Positions 25,014 to 33,504 of a stretch of DNA of 64,000 nt are shown here, one piece after another. The position numbers and the translations under genes are program-made. Below the pieces are notes generated by a model. The model made no database searches and was not told where the DNA came from. It worked only from the letters and a program-made list of their open reading frames with translations. This DNA is from CALINF01 sp039990395. GTDB lineage: Bacteria; Pseudomonadota; Gammaproteobacteria; Pseudomonadales; Halieaceae. The DNA lies in NCBI GenBank assembly GCA_039990395.1, contig JBDXFZ010000041.1, positions 310,001-374,000 of the forward strand, given 5' to 3'. Each line of letters starts with the position of its first letter. Position 1 is the first letter of the stretch.

Positions 25014-26786
25014 TTGACACAAGCCATCGTGAAAGCCACCCCTACTCGCCATGAAACACCCTTTCGCCCTGCCGATTTTGCGACTCTCACAGAAGCCCTC
25101 GACTACGCTGCACAGGGAGACACCGGGTGCAATTTCTACTCTGGCCGCGGCTCGCTATATGCCAGCATGTCTTACACCCAATTACGCACACAGTCCCTCG
25201 AACTTGCGCGCAAGCTACTGGGTATGGGACTGGAAAAAGGCGATCGTGTAGCCCTCGTTGCTGAAACAAATCCGGATTTCGTGCTTTTCTTCTACGCATG
25301 CCAATACGCGGGACTGTTGCCCGTGGCGCTGCCTGCCTCAGTCAAGATGGGTGCACATAACACTTACGTTGCTCAATTGCGCTGCCTCTTAGAGGCGAGC
25401 GAAGCCACCATCGGCGTTGCTTCCGAAGGCTATCTACCCTTCCTGCAAGAAGCCAGCAAAGACATGAATATGCGCATGGTGGATGAACCCGCCACGTTCC
25501 ATGCATTAACGCCAGACAGCCTTGAACTGCCTACGATCCAGACCGAAGACATCGCCTACATTCAATACACCTCTGGCAGCACCCGATTTCCGCGCGGCGT
25601 TGTTATCAAGCATCACACCGCCATGGCTAACTTAAGCGGTATCACGGTAGACGGACTCGACATCAAACCCGGTGATCGCATGATGTCGTGGCTACCTTTC
25701 TACCACGATATGGGCCTTGTCGGCTTTGTACTGACGCCTGTGGCAGCACAGCTTTCAGTTGACTATCTGGACACCCGAGAATTCGCCATGCGCCCACGGC
25801 AATGGCTGTCTTTGATGACACAAACCAAGGCTACTATCTCGTTCGCACCCTCATTTGGCTATGACCTATGCGCACGTCGAGTGGCTACCACAAAGCTTGA
25901 TGGATACGACCTTAGTAACTGGCGCGTCGCCGGCATTGGTGCGGAGATGATACGCCCACAAACGCTGGAGCACTTTGCAGAGGTACTGGCACCGTGCGGG
26001 TTTGATCCGCGGGCATTCCTGGCATGTTATGGAATGGCCGAGTGCACTCTGGGCGTCAGCTTTTCACCACTGCAAACAGGCTTCACTTCACACTACATCA
26101 ACAGCGACCATCTCGCCGACCATCACGAAGCCGTTTTCCTCGACGATGACGACACCCAAGAGCGCGGACGACATTTCGTCAATTGCGGGATTCCGTTACC
26201 CAGCTTTGAAGTCGAAATTCGTGACAACGGCAAAGTGTTGGACGATATGCGCAGTGGCGTCATTTTCCTGCGAGGCCCCAGCGTCATGTCTGGTTACTAC
26301 AACTCGCCAGAAGATACGGCTAGAGTCCTCAGCGAGGACGGCTGGCTAAACACGGGTGATATTGGCTACCTGTCAGAAGGCATGCTGACCATCACCGGTC
26401 GCAAGAAAGACATAATCATCATCCACGGTCGCAACATCTGGCCGCAGGATCTGGAGCACATTGCCGAAATGCAGCCAGAAGTTCGTACGGGCGATGCCGT
26501 TGCATTCTCCGCGCCGGGCCTTAATGACGACGAGCACTGCACGTTGCTGGTTCAATGCCGTGAGAGAGATCCAGCCAAACGCAGCAATCTGGTACAACGT
26601 GTAACTGCTCTGGTACGTATGGAAATGAGCCTGGATTGCGATGTTATTCTGGTGCCCAATCACTCTTTACCACGCACTTCATCCGGTAAGTTATCCCGCG
26701 CCAAAGCACGTCTGGATTACATCGCCGCACAGGAAGCTGAGCTGTTGGAAAGCGCCAAAATGGGCGCGGCTACCGTCTCACTTTGA
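25014..26786 (+). CDS. Fatty acyl-AMP ligase / acyl-ACP synthetase
   Basis: A 590-residue ANL-superfamily enzyme activating a fatty acid with ATP and passing it to a carrier protein. The A3 loop is YIQYTSGSTRFPRGV (about 181-195), A5 is ACYGMAE, A7 is WLNTGDIGYL and A8 is GRKKDIIIIHGRNIWPQDLE. The SWLPFYHDMGL segment and HGRNIWPQDLE favour FAAL-type over FadD-type enzymes. It ends SLPRTSSGKLSRAKAR with the catalytic lysine. TTG start with AGGGA upstream. Its end overlaps the next gene by 4 bases (TTGA). A homologous ligase loads the ACP in the Caulobacter sphingolipid pathway; that role is inferred here. Confidence 0.88.
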   Translation: MTQAIVKATPTRHETPFRPADFATLTEALDYAAQGDTGCNFYSGRGSLYASMSYTQLRTQSLELARKLLGMGLEKGDRVALVAETNPDFVLFFYACQYAGLLPVALPASVKMGAHNTYVAQLRCLLEASEATIGVASEGYLPFLQEASKDMNMRMVDEPATFHALTPDSLELPTIQTEDIAYIQYTSGSTRFPRGVVIKHHTAMANLSGITVDGLDIKPGDRMMSWLPFYHDMGLVGFVLTPVAAQLSVDYLDTREFAMRPRQWLSLMTQTKATISFAPSFGYDLCARRVATTKLDGYDLSNWRVAGIGAEMIRPQTLEHFAEVLAPCGFDPRAFLACYGMAECTLGVSFSPLQTGFTSHYINSDHLADHHEAVFLDDDDTQERGRHFVNCGIPLPSFEVEIRDNGKVLDDMRSGVIFLRGPSVMSGYYNSPEDTARVLSEDGWLNTGDIGYLSEGMLTITGRKKDIIIIHGRNIWPQDLEHIAEMQPEVRTGDAVAFSAPGLNDDEHCTLLVQCRERDPAKRSNLVQRVTALVRMEMSLDCDVILVPNHSLPRTSSGKLSRAKARLDYIAAQEAELLESAKMGAATVSL

Positions 26787-27715
26787 CCAAACCCCTGGTC
26801 GCGATTACCGGAGCGACGGGGTTTATTGGCACCCACCTGTGTCTCACACTGCTAGAGCGTGGCTATGACGTCCGTATTCTGGCGAGAAACCCTGCTGCTG
26901 CGCAGCCTCTGATAAATCGAGGCGCTTCCCTGGTCGCGGGAGACTTGCAAAATTCTGATGCCCTGAGTCGACTGGTGACTGGCGCCACTTACGTAATACA
27001 TGCCGCAGGCGCCGTTAGAGGCGCGTCCCAACAGGCATTTGACGAGGTGAATGTGGCGGGCACCGCTGCGCTAGTCAAGGCCGTAAACTCCCTGACCGCC
27101 TCGCCACGACTGCTGCTACTGTCGTCGCTCGCTGCGCGCGAGCCAAGACTCTCCTGGTATGCGCACAGTAAGCGGGAGGCGGAGGAGTTATTGCGCGAAG
27201 ACGATTCATTAGACTGGGTTATTCTGCGGCCTCCCGCGGTGTACGGTCCTGGAGATCAGGAGATGCTGCCCATTTTTCAATGGATGGCACGCGGTGTAGC
27301 ACCCGTTCCAGGAGTGCCCTCTGCACGCCTATCGCTGATTCACGTGGGAGACCTCGTGGCGGCGATCATTGCTTGTCTTGAGAGTACGGCTACCCGTCAC
27401 CAGTTGCTCTATGCCTGCGACGGCAAGCCTGAGGGCTATAGTTGGCTGGAGCTCACTACAATCGCGAGCTCGTTGTGGTCACGACGTATAAGATTGTGGC
27501 AAGTGCCGCCATGGCTTTTAAACACCGTAGCGCAAATCAATATATGGCTTTGCGCTGTTACCGGCACCGCCCCCATGCTGACCCCCCCAAAACTGCGAGA
27601 GCTACGCCATCAGGATTGGGTGGTAGGCAATGACGCACTGTCTGCCAGCACAGGTTGGGAGCCAAAAATTGACCTAAAACACGGCCTTGAAGCTCTCAAA
27701 ATCCGCCAAATATGA
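26783..27715 (+). CDS. Extended SDR / NAD-dependent epimerase family, ceramide reductase-like
   Basis: A 310-residue extended short-chain dehydrogenase. ITGATGFIGTHL at about 7-18 binds NAD(P), AAGAVRGA corresponds to the NNAG region, and the catalytic YAHSK lies near 134. RPPAVYGPGD is typical of epimerase-type members. TTG start overlapping the acyl-AMP ligase stop by 4 bases. In Caulobacter an epimerase-family protein (CerR) reduces the 3-keto group of N-acyl-3-ketosphinganine to give ceramide, and is likewise next to the ligase; this is the likely function here. Without that context it would be called a generic epimerase. Confidence 0.8.
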   Translation: MTKPLVAITGATGFIGTHLCLTLLERGYDVRILARNPAAAQPLINRGASLVAGDLQNSDALSRLVTGATYVIHAAGAVRGASQQAFDEVNVAGTAALVKAVNSLTASPRLLLLSSLAAREPRLSWYAHSKREAEELLREDDSLDWVILRPPAVYGPGDQEMLPIFQWMARGVAPVPGVPSARLSLIHVGDLVAAIIACLESTATRHQLLYACDGKPEGYSWLELTTIASSLWSRRIRLWQVPPWLLNTVAQINIWLCAVTGTAPMLTPPKLRELRHQDWVVGNDALSASTGWEPKIDLKHGLEALKIRQI

Positions 27716-27791
27716 CCCGAATTTTGAGTCTGCCTGCACCGGTACATAGGTTACACTTCTCGACCTATTCTACTGTGCTGATTGATTAACC

Positions 27792-28778
27792 TTGGCTGAA
27801 TTTATCCTTGGCAGTTCATTACGCAAACTGGCTCGCGAAAACGGCCGGCTTCAGACGGTGCTGTGGTGGCTGGATTTTGCCTTCATCTGGACACTCACAA
27901 AGCTTTTCACACTGCTTCCTGTGGATACCGCGTCTGCCTGTGGCGAAAGAGTTGGTCGCTGGGTGGGGCCGAAACTTAAGCGCAAATCATTGATTTTCAA
28001 AGAAAATATGAAAATTGCATTCCCAAATCTCACAGCAATAGAAATTGATGAGCTAGTTGCCGCGGCTTGGGGGCAAGCGGGTCGGGTACTGGCAGAGTAC
28101 CCCCATCTTTCTGCGATCAGCACCGATCCGGAGCGGATGACCATCGACATTCTCCAAAGCGTAGAGACTTACGGTAATCCAGCGCGCCCAAGTGTGTTCA
28201 TCACCTCGCACCAGAGCAACTGGGAGCTATGCACGGGCGCGGTAGCGAGGCTGAACATTCCCAGTGCGGCTCTCTATTCACCCCCAACCAACCCCTACCT
28301 GGACAAGCTCTTGAAGGAATCGCGAATGGTGCTAAATTGCCAGCTAATTCCACGAGACAAGAGTGCTCGCCTGATGATGCGCGCCTTGAAGAAGGGACGA
28401 TCGGTCGGTTGTGTGGCAGACCGGCGTATCGATGAAGGCGAACCAGTTCAGTTTTTTGGCCGTAACAAGACCTCAACTATAATGCCCGCGTGGATGGCCC
28501 TGAAGTTCAACTGCGACTTTATTCCAATGCACGTTGAGCGGGTGGAAGGCGCCAGATACCAGGTGACATTCCATCCTCCTATAATACCCTCGGATGCAAA
28601 TGCAGATATCAAATCGCAGGCCATCGACATGACACAGCAAGCTCACCAGTACTTTGAGGAATGGGCGAGAAAAGCGCCAAAGGACTGGTTTTGCTCAAAG
28701 CGTTTGTGGCCTAAGAACAAAACGACAACGCCTGTAGAGGGGCCTTCGGACTCAGAGGTGGAGAGCCATGCAGCCTGA
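27792..28778 (+). CDS. LpxL/HtrB-like lysophospholipid acyltransferase, intact HX4E
   Basis: A 328-residue membrane-anchored acyltransferase of the late lipid A acyltransferase family. One hydrophobic segment near 25-45, ENMKIAFPNL near 71, the catalytic HX4E in ITSHQSNWE (H140, E145), ALKKGRSVGCVADRR, and VQFFGR near 220 (family: FFG). The last third has KAPKDWFCSKRLWP, the usual W-x-x-x-x-RWP ending. TTG start at 27792 after a 76-base gap; it overlaps the 2-hydroxylase gene by 11 bases. Such enzymes transfer acyl chains from ACP to lipid A or to ornithine and related lipids; here the acceptor could be the sphingolipid. Confidence 0.82.
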   Translation: MAEFILGSSLRKLARENGRLQTVLWWLDFAFIWTLTKLFTLLPVDTASACGERVGRWVGPKLKRKSLIFKENMKIAFPNLTAIEIDELVAAAWGQAGRVLAEYPHLSAISTDPERMTIDILQSVETYGNPARPSVFITSHQSNWELCTGAVARLNIPSAALYSPPTNPYLDKLLKESRMVLNCQLIPRDKSARLMMRALKKGRSVGCVADRRIDEGEPVQFFGRNKTSTIMPAWMALKFNCDFIPMHVERVEGARYQVTFHPPIIPSDANADIKSQAIDMTQQAHQYFEEWARKAPKDWFCSKRLWPKNKTTTPVEGPSDSEVESHAA

Positions 28779-29379
28779 AAAACAACATCAGTCTATTCGT
28801 CTGTTCGAGAATGACTTTCTTGAGCGATTGTCCCATGTACATCCCATCACGCCGTTACTACTATGGGGACCGATTGCTGGCTGGCTGATCTGGCGCAGTC
28901 TGGTAGCGCACCAACTACCACTGCTGCCCGTACTGGGCATCGGCTTGGCCGGCCTATTAACCTGGACACTGACCGAGTATTGCTTACATCGTTTCCTATT
29001 CCATTATCCTGCGCGCAGCAAGCTGGGTAAGTGGCTGGTGTTCCTATTTCACGGCAATCATCACGACGACCCGAAAGACAAAACCCGCTTGGTTATGCCA
29101 CCGGCAGGCGCTATACCGATTATGGCTGTTATCTATGTTCTGTTTGCCTTGGTTATCCCCGATCCCTGGATAGAGCCTTTCTGTGCATTTTTTATCATTG
29201 GCTATCTGGTATACGACTATATCCACTACTCCACTCACCACTTCCCTATGCGCGGTCCGGTGGCAAAGTTTCTCAAACACTACCACTTGCGACACCACTT
29301 CTCCGGGGAGAAAGGTCGCTATGGCGTGAGCTCTCCTTTGTGGGATATCGCATTTGGCACCCGACCCAAGACCCACTGA
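28768..29379 (+). CDS. Fatty acid 2-hydroxylase-like di-iron membrane hydroxylase
   Basis: A 203-residue integral membrane enzyme of the fatty acid hydroxylase superfamily. All histidine boxes are present: EYCLHRFLFH (HX4H), FHGNHHDD, HYSTHHFP and HYHLRHHF. Four membrane spans surround them. In eukaryotes FA2H/Scs7 hydroxylates C2 of the ceramide N-acyl chain; the small size without a cytochrome b5 domain is usual in bacteria. It sits in the middle of the ceramide gene set, overlapping the LpxL-like gene upstream and 9 bases before the next acyltransferase, so alpha-hydroxylated ceramide is a reasonable prediction. Sterol or carotenoid hydroxylation is less likely in this context. Confidence 0.83.
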   Translation: MQPEKQHQSIRLFENDFLERLSHVHPITPLLLWGPIAGWLIWRSLVAHQLPLLPVLGIGLAGLLTWTLTEYCLHRFLFHYPARSKLGKWLVFLFHGNHHDDPKDKTRLVMPPAGAIPIMAVIYVLFALVIPDPWIEPFCAFFIIGYLVYDYIHYSTHHFPMRGPVAKFLKHYHLRHHFSGEKGRYGVSSPLWDIAFGTRPKTH

Positions 29380-29388
29380 TACAATATT

Positions 29389-30324
29389 GTGGCTGACACT
29401 TACCTGATACCTAAAAAGCTGGCGCGCAAATCGCCGGCGCTGGTTAAGTGGGTCCAGTGGTTTGAGACTAGTATTTTTTCTGGAATCTTCTGGCTTTTGC
29501 ACAGAACCTCTCTGAAATCTGGAAGCAAAATAGCCGGCGCGTTGTTTGGTACTCTCGGCCCGCTGAGCCGAAAGTCAGATAGAGCTCGTAATAATCTGGC
29601 CATCGCATTTCCCACTTCAACACCACAATGGCGCAAGCAAACGACTCGAGGCATATTTCGCCATGTGGGTATTGCAGCCGTCGAATTGGCTAAACTGGAT
29701 CAGATCTGGGAGCAGCAGGAACAGCGTATCGAATTCGTTATCGAACCTGCCGCGCGTGAACACCTGGCCGCTAAACGAGCAACAGTATTCGTCACTGCGC
29801 ATGTGGGCCCTTGGCAAATCACTAACCTCATCGCCAAGCGCTGCGATCTAACGCTCAGTACCGTGTATGCAGCGGAATCCAGCCAGACGATGGAAACGCT
29901 TCTGTCCAAGCTACGTCAGTCGTTCGGTGCCCAACTCATCCCATCCAGCGCCGGGATAAGACCATTATTGAAAGAGCTTGCCGCTGACCACTGTATCGGA
30001 CTGGCGATCGACAGCCGGCTTGATTCGGGCAAAATGATCCCATTTTTTGGCGTGGATGCGGCGACGAACACAAGTGCTGCAGGTCTGGCGCTGCGAACAG
30101 GCGCTGCTCTTATACCCATTCGCGCGCAGCGTTTACCGCAAGGCCGCTTTCGTGTCACAGTGTACGACCCCATTGTCTCCCGGAACGTCGATGCGCCTGA
30201 AATCGAACAGCGGGTCGAGTTGACCACTCTAATCAACGGTCATTTCGAATCGTGGATCAGGGAAAATCCGGAGCAATGGATTTGCCTGAAAAGGCGCTGG
30301 CCCAGAAGCGAACATCCCGAATAG
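29389..30324 (+). CDS. LpxL/HtrB-like acyltransferase paralogue with HX4Q in place of HX4D/E
   Basis: A 311-residue member of the same family as the 27792 gene: RNNLAIAFP near 68, FVTAHVGPWQ, GLAIDSRLDSG, IPFFGVD and a final QWICLKRRWP. The catalytic motif reads H138-V-G-P-W-Q143, with glutamine replacing the acidic residue that activates the histidine in LpxL. That would lower or change activity, or suggest a structural partner role. GTG start at 29389, 9 bases after the hydroxylase stop. Family certain, activity uncertain. Confidence 0.78.
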   Translation: MADTYLIPKKLARKSPALVKWVQWFETSIFSGIFWLLHRTSLKSGSKIAGALFGTLGPLSRKSDRARNNLAIAFPTSTPQWRKQTTRGIFRHVGIAAVELAKLDQIWEQQEQRIEFVIEPAAREHLAAKRATVFVTAHVGPWQITNLIAKRCDLTLSTVYAAESSQTMETLLSKLRQSFGAQLIPSSAGIRPLLKELAADHCIGLAIDSRLDSGKMIPFFGVDAATNTSAAGLALRTGAALIPIRAQRLPQGRFRVTVYDPIVSRNVDAPEIEQRVELTTLINGHFESWIRENPEQWICLKRRWPRSEHPE

Positions 30325-30374
30325 TCCCGACTGCACCTACCAGTTGCCTTGCATAAATGCCTTAACATTCTTGC

Positions 30375-30380
30375 TATACT
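30375..30380 (+). promoter_or_regulatory. Putative -10 box before the 2OG-Fe(II) oxygenase
   Basis: TATACT lies 33 bases upstream of the chosen ATG (30413). The nearest -35-like hexamer (TTGCAT) has a 20-base spacer, longer than ideal. AGGGGA follows at about 30392. Confidence 0.35.
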
Positions 30381-30412
30381 GCAACGCTGTTAGGGGATAC
30401 GAGCAATCTATA

Positions 30413-31168
30413 ATGACTTCAGGGCAGTACCTAAATTCAAGTGTTCTGAACAATATCGATTCGGCCGAGTTTCGCTCGCAAAACCCTTTTCCCTGGACGA
30501 ACCCCCAGCACTTCATCTCACCCGATCGATATCAGCAGCTACTCGATAGCATGCCCGATATTTCTTCTTTTCAAGGGTTCTTCGGCAAACAGCGCAAACA
30601 TGGGCAAGCCAGCCACGATCGTTTTGTGCTCGAGTATGAAGATGGAATGCCACTGCCCGAGCCCTGGCAAGAATTCATTCTGGAGCTGCGCAGTAAAACC
30701 TACCGCGATTTGGTCTGCCGCTTGCTAGATGTGCGCCAAGTGCGTTTTCGTTTTCACTGGCACTACACGCCAAACGGAGGGGAGGTTTCACCACACTGTG
30801 ATTCCAAAGGCAAAATCGGCTCCCAGATTTTCTATCTCAACACGCCGGACGACTGGGACCCTAACTGGGGGGGAGAGACCGTTGTGCTGGACGACGCCGG
30901 AAAGTTTTCAGCTGACAGTGCACCTGCTTTTGAGGATTTTGCAGAAGAGATACCGGCTGCTACAACCGACAACCGCAGCCTGCTGTTTGGTCGACGAGGT
31001 AACTCATGGCACGGCGTGCGCAGAATTGACTGCCCCGAGGATCGGTATCGCAAGGTTTTTATTGTAGTGTTCGAGGATTATCGTACGATCCGTGTTGCCA
31101 AGAAAAAGCTAAAGCGTTTGGTAACGGGACAGCCGCTGGTCACCGAAAAAGAACGACACATGTACTGA
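30413..31168 (+). CDS. 2OG-Fe(II) oxygenase
   Basis: A 251-residue Fe(II)/2-oxoglutarate dioxygenase. The metal triad is H-x-D in SPHCDSKGK and the distal histidine in NSWHGV, with the 2OG-binding arginine in DRYRKVFIV. YLNTPDDWDPNWGGET is the conserved strand between them. ATG 30413 is chosen over the 30344 frame because the extra 23 residues overlap the putative promoter. It lies between the lipid cluster and a sulfotransferase; hydroxylation of the lipid to create a sulfation site is a possibility, not shown. Confidence 0.8.
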   Translation: MTSGQYLNSSVLNNIDSAEFRSQNPFPWTNPQHFISPDRYQQLLDSMPDISSFQGFFGKQRKHGQASHDRFVLEYEDGMPLPEPWQEFILELRSKTYRDLVCRLLDVRQVRFRFHWHYTPNGGEVSPHCDSKGKIGSQIFYLNTPDDWDPNWGGETVVLDDAGKFSADSAPAFEDFAEEIPAATTDNRSLLFGRRGNSWHGVRRIDCPEDRYRKVFIVVFEDYRTIRVAKKKLKRLVTGQPLVTEKERHMY

Positions 31169-31184
31169 ATCAGGCTCAGTGCAA

Positions 31185-32114
31185 ATGAAAACCACCTCCA
31201 AACCACCGCTGCTCATTCTCGGCGCTCCCCCCAGGGGCGGTAACCACCTGCTCCGTGGTTTGTTGGATGACCATCCGCAGCTGCTGTTGCCACCGGATGA
31301 AGACTACTTCATCCGGCACTTGTCGCGTAAGCCATGGCTGCGACTACGCGGCATGCTCACTTCTACAAGAAGTATCGAAACCTTCTACTGGCAACTGCAG
31401 AAAAAGGGGCACTTAGAGCGGGTTAACGCTGGTAAGGGCACGGAAGCGTTTGGAACCGAAGAGTCGCTTGACCTCACAACGTATTATAAATATGTGCGCG
31501 AGCACCATCGGCGTGGGAGTATCAATACCCTGGTCCAGAATCATGTTGAAGCGATGGCCAAGGCACTGGGACAAGTACCCGATGACAACCGACTTCGCGT
31601 TATTTTTTGTGCACTCCAGCCCAGCAATAAGGATCTAACGCGAGTCGGCCGTATGCTTGCGCGCAGCTACAACGTTAAGGGCGTGTTCCTGATACGCGAT
31701 CCTCGCGCTCACCTGCATTCGAAGCTGGCGCGCAATCCGGGGCTGGACTTGCAGCGTTACTGTATGCGCCAGAACCGATATCTGGACGAAATCGAAGGAT
31801 TCAGACAACACTGCGGGCCTGCACTGAAAGTGAGGTTTGAAGATCTCGTCACTGCGACTGAGCCACCGATGCGCAAGGTCTGTGAATTGGCGAATATCGA
31901 TTTTCTTCCCAAGGTACTGGAGTACACACAGGGTGGCCAACCGGCACGCAGCAACTCCTCCTTCACCAGCAGCAGCGGTATCGATCAGAGCGCTATTGGG
32001 CGCTATAAGAACAATCTACCCAGCGATACCATCGATCTGCTGGAAGAGCATTGTCACCCCGAACTATTCTGGCGAGAAACGTCGGACACGCAAAACCTCA
32101 GTACTGATAGCTAG
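31185..32114 (+). CDS. Sulfotransferase family protein
   Basis: About 309 residues with an N-terminal 5'-phosphosulfate loop LGAPPRGGNHLLRGLLDDHPQ-like segment near residue 12, and a 3'-phosphate region GVFLIRDPRAHLHSKLARN near 170, then RFEDL near 220. It differs from the two paralogous sulfotransferases at 2909 and 12411 and resembles the Sulfotransfer_3-type group. ATG 31185 is preferred over GTG 31179. It begins 16 bases after the oxygenase stop, so the two are probably an operon. Acceptor unknown. Confidence 0.78.
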   Translation: MKTTSKPPLLILGAPPRGGNHLLRGLLDDHPQLLLPPDEDYFIRHLSRKPWLRLRGMLTSTRSIETFYWQLQKKGHLERVNAGKGTEAFGTEESLDLTTYYKYVREHHRRGSINTLVQNHVEAMAKALGQVPDDNRLRVIFCALQPSNKDLTRVGRMLARSYNVKGVFLIRDPRAHLHSKLARNPGLDLQRYCMRQNRYLDEIEGFRQHCGPALKVRFEDLVTATEPPMRKVCELANIDFLPKVLEYTQGGQPARSNSSFTSSSGIDQSAIGRYKNNLPSDTIDLLEEHCHPELFWRETSDTQNLSTDS

Positions 32115-32163
32115 TTCAACTAATAGTAGTGTAGTGGCAGCTGGCAGTTGATGACGATGTGCC

Positions 32164-33408
32164 TCACTCTCCCTTGGAACGCGCAGCTGACACCCAGAGC
32201 TCACTAAACCCCCTGAAACTCGGTATAGCGTGATAGACACACCCCTTCTCACTCGCAGCAAGGTTTGGGTAACGATCCAGTAATCCCAAGATTGCCTCCT
32301 GAGCTTCTACCCGCGCCAGATGAGCCCCAAGACAAAGATGCCGTCCGCCTCCGAACGACTGATGATGGGTATCTTCCCGTTCAATATCAAAAACATCAGG
32401 GTCTGGGTATACCTCGGGATCCCGATTAGCTGCTGCTAAAATTACCGATAGAGATTCACCATGACCGACAGGGCAGCCACTAACGTGGATATCGCGATTG
32501 GGGATTCTGCCAGAGTTCAATACCGGTGATTCGTATCTCAGCACCTCCTCCACTGTATTGGCAATCAGGTTGGGCTGTGATCTAAGTTTTTCTAACTGTG
32601 CAGGGTTGTCCAGTAGTGCCTTGACTGCATTGCCAATTAGGTCCGTTGTTGTGACGTTGCCTGCAATGAGCAATAGCTGGCACTGAGACACCATCTCTTC
32701 TTCTGTAAGCGTCTCACCGTCAACGTCGGCACGCAGCATGTCGGAGATGAGATCATCACCCAAATCCTGAGAACGCCTGCCAATCTCATCAATGAAAAAC
32801 TGGTCGAGCGCTTGATTTGCCGCGTCGCCCTGCTCCTGTTGTGCCTCTGTGGGAAAGGGATTAAATCCAACCTGAACCGATAGATCAGACCAGGATTTGA
32901 ACTGATCATGATAAATAGCATCTATCCCAAGCATTTCAGCAATAACCACTGTGGGTACCGGCCCTGCAAATTGTTCTATGAGATCAAACTCCGTAGTACT
33001 GATTTTGTCCAGAGTCGCCTCCACGATCTCGCGAATATGAGCTCGCCAGCGTTCAACGTTCTTAGGCTGAAAAGGTTTACTCACTAAAGAGCGAAGCCGC
33101 CTGTGTCCAGGTTCGTCCATAAGAAGCATCGAGGGCTTCTCGTCACCAACTAAAGAGGGAGCCAATATTTCTCTGGAGAAAGTACCGGGATTTGCCTTGG
33201 AGGGCTCCGTGTAAAAATCGCGATCGTGCAGCAGGCTTTTTACATCATCATGACGAGTAACGAAGAAGCGCCCCATCACCTCGTCTTTGTGCGCTGGCGC
33301 TTCTTCTCTGAGTCGTTTGAGTATGTGATAAGGGTTCTCTCGAAACGCATCGTCCAGTGGCGTTAGCTGCAAACCCTGCGGCAGATCGCTCTCATCCGTG
33401 GCTTTCAT
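32164..33408 (-). CDS. Cytochrome P450
   Basis: A 414-residue soluble bacterial P450. The I-helix reads LLIAGNVTTTDLIGN, with valine where the acidic residue of AG-x-(D/E)-T often lies; this variant is common in proteobacterial P450s. The K-helix E-x-x-R is EEVLRYESP, and the heme loop is SFGGGRHLCLGAHLAR with the proximal cysteine. No ferredoxin or reductase gene is adjacent, so redox partners are elsewhere. Substrate unknown; a fatty acid, terpene or hydrocarbon is typical. Confidence 0.94.
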   Translation of the reverse strand: MKATDESDLPQGLQLTPLDDAFRENPYHILKRLREEAPAHKDEVMGRFFVTRHDDVKSLLHDRDFYTEPSKANPGTFSREILAPSLVGDEKPSMLLMDEPGHRRLRSLVSKPFQPKNVERWRAHIREIVEATLDKISTTEFDLIEQFAGPVPTVVIAEMLGIDAIYHDQFKSWSDLSVQVGFNPFPTEAQQEQGDAANQALDQFFIDEIGRRSQDLGDDLISDMLRADVDGETLTEEEMVSQCQLLLIAGNVTTTDLIGNAVKALLDNPAQLEKLRSQPNLIANTVEEVLRYESPVLNSGRIPNRDIHVSGCPVGHGESLSVILAAANRDPEVYPDPDVFDIEREDTHHQSFGGGRHLCLGAHLARVEAQEAILGLLDRYPNLAASEKGCVYHAIPSFRGFSELWVSAARSKGE

Positions 33409-33504
33409 TATTTACCTCACCCGTTGTCCGCCCTGCCAATCTGGCACTGCATTCCCTTTACCTTAGACCACGTCAGACAGGGCAACCAGAGCAGCGCAAA
33501 GAAA

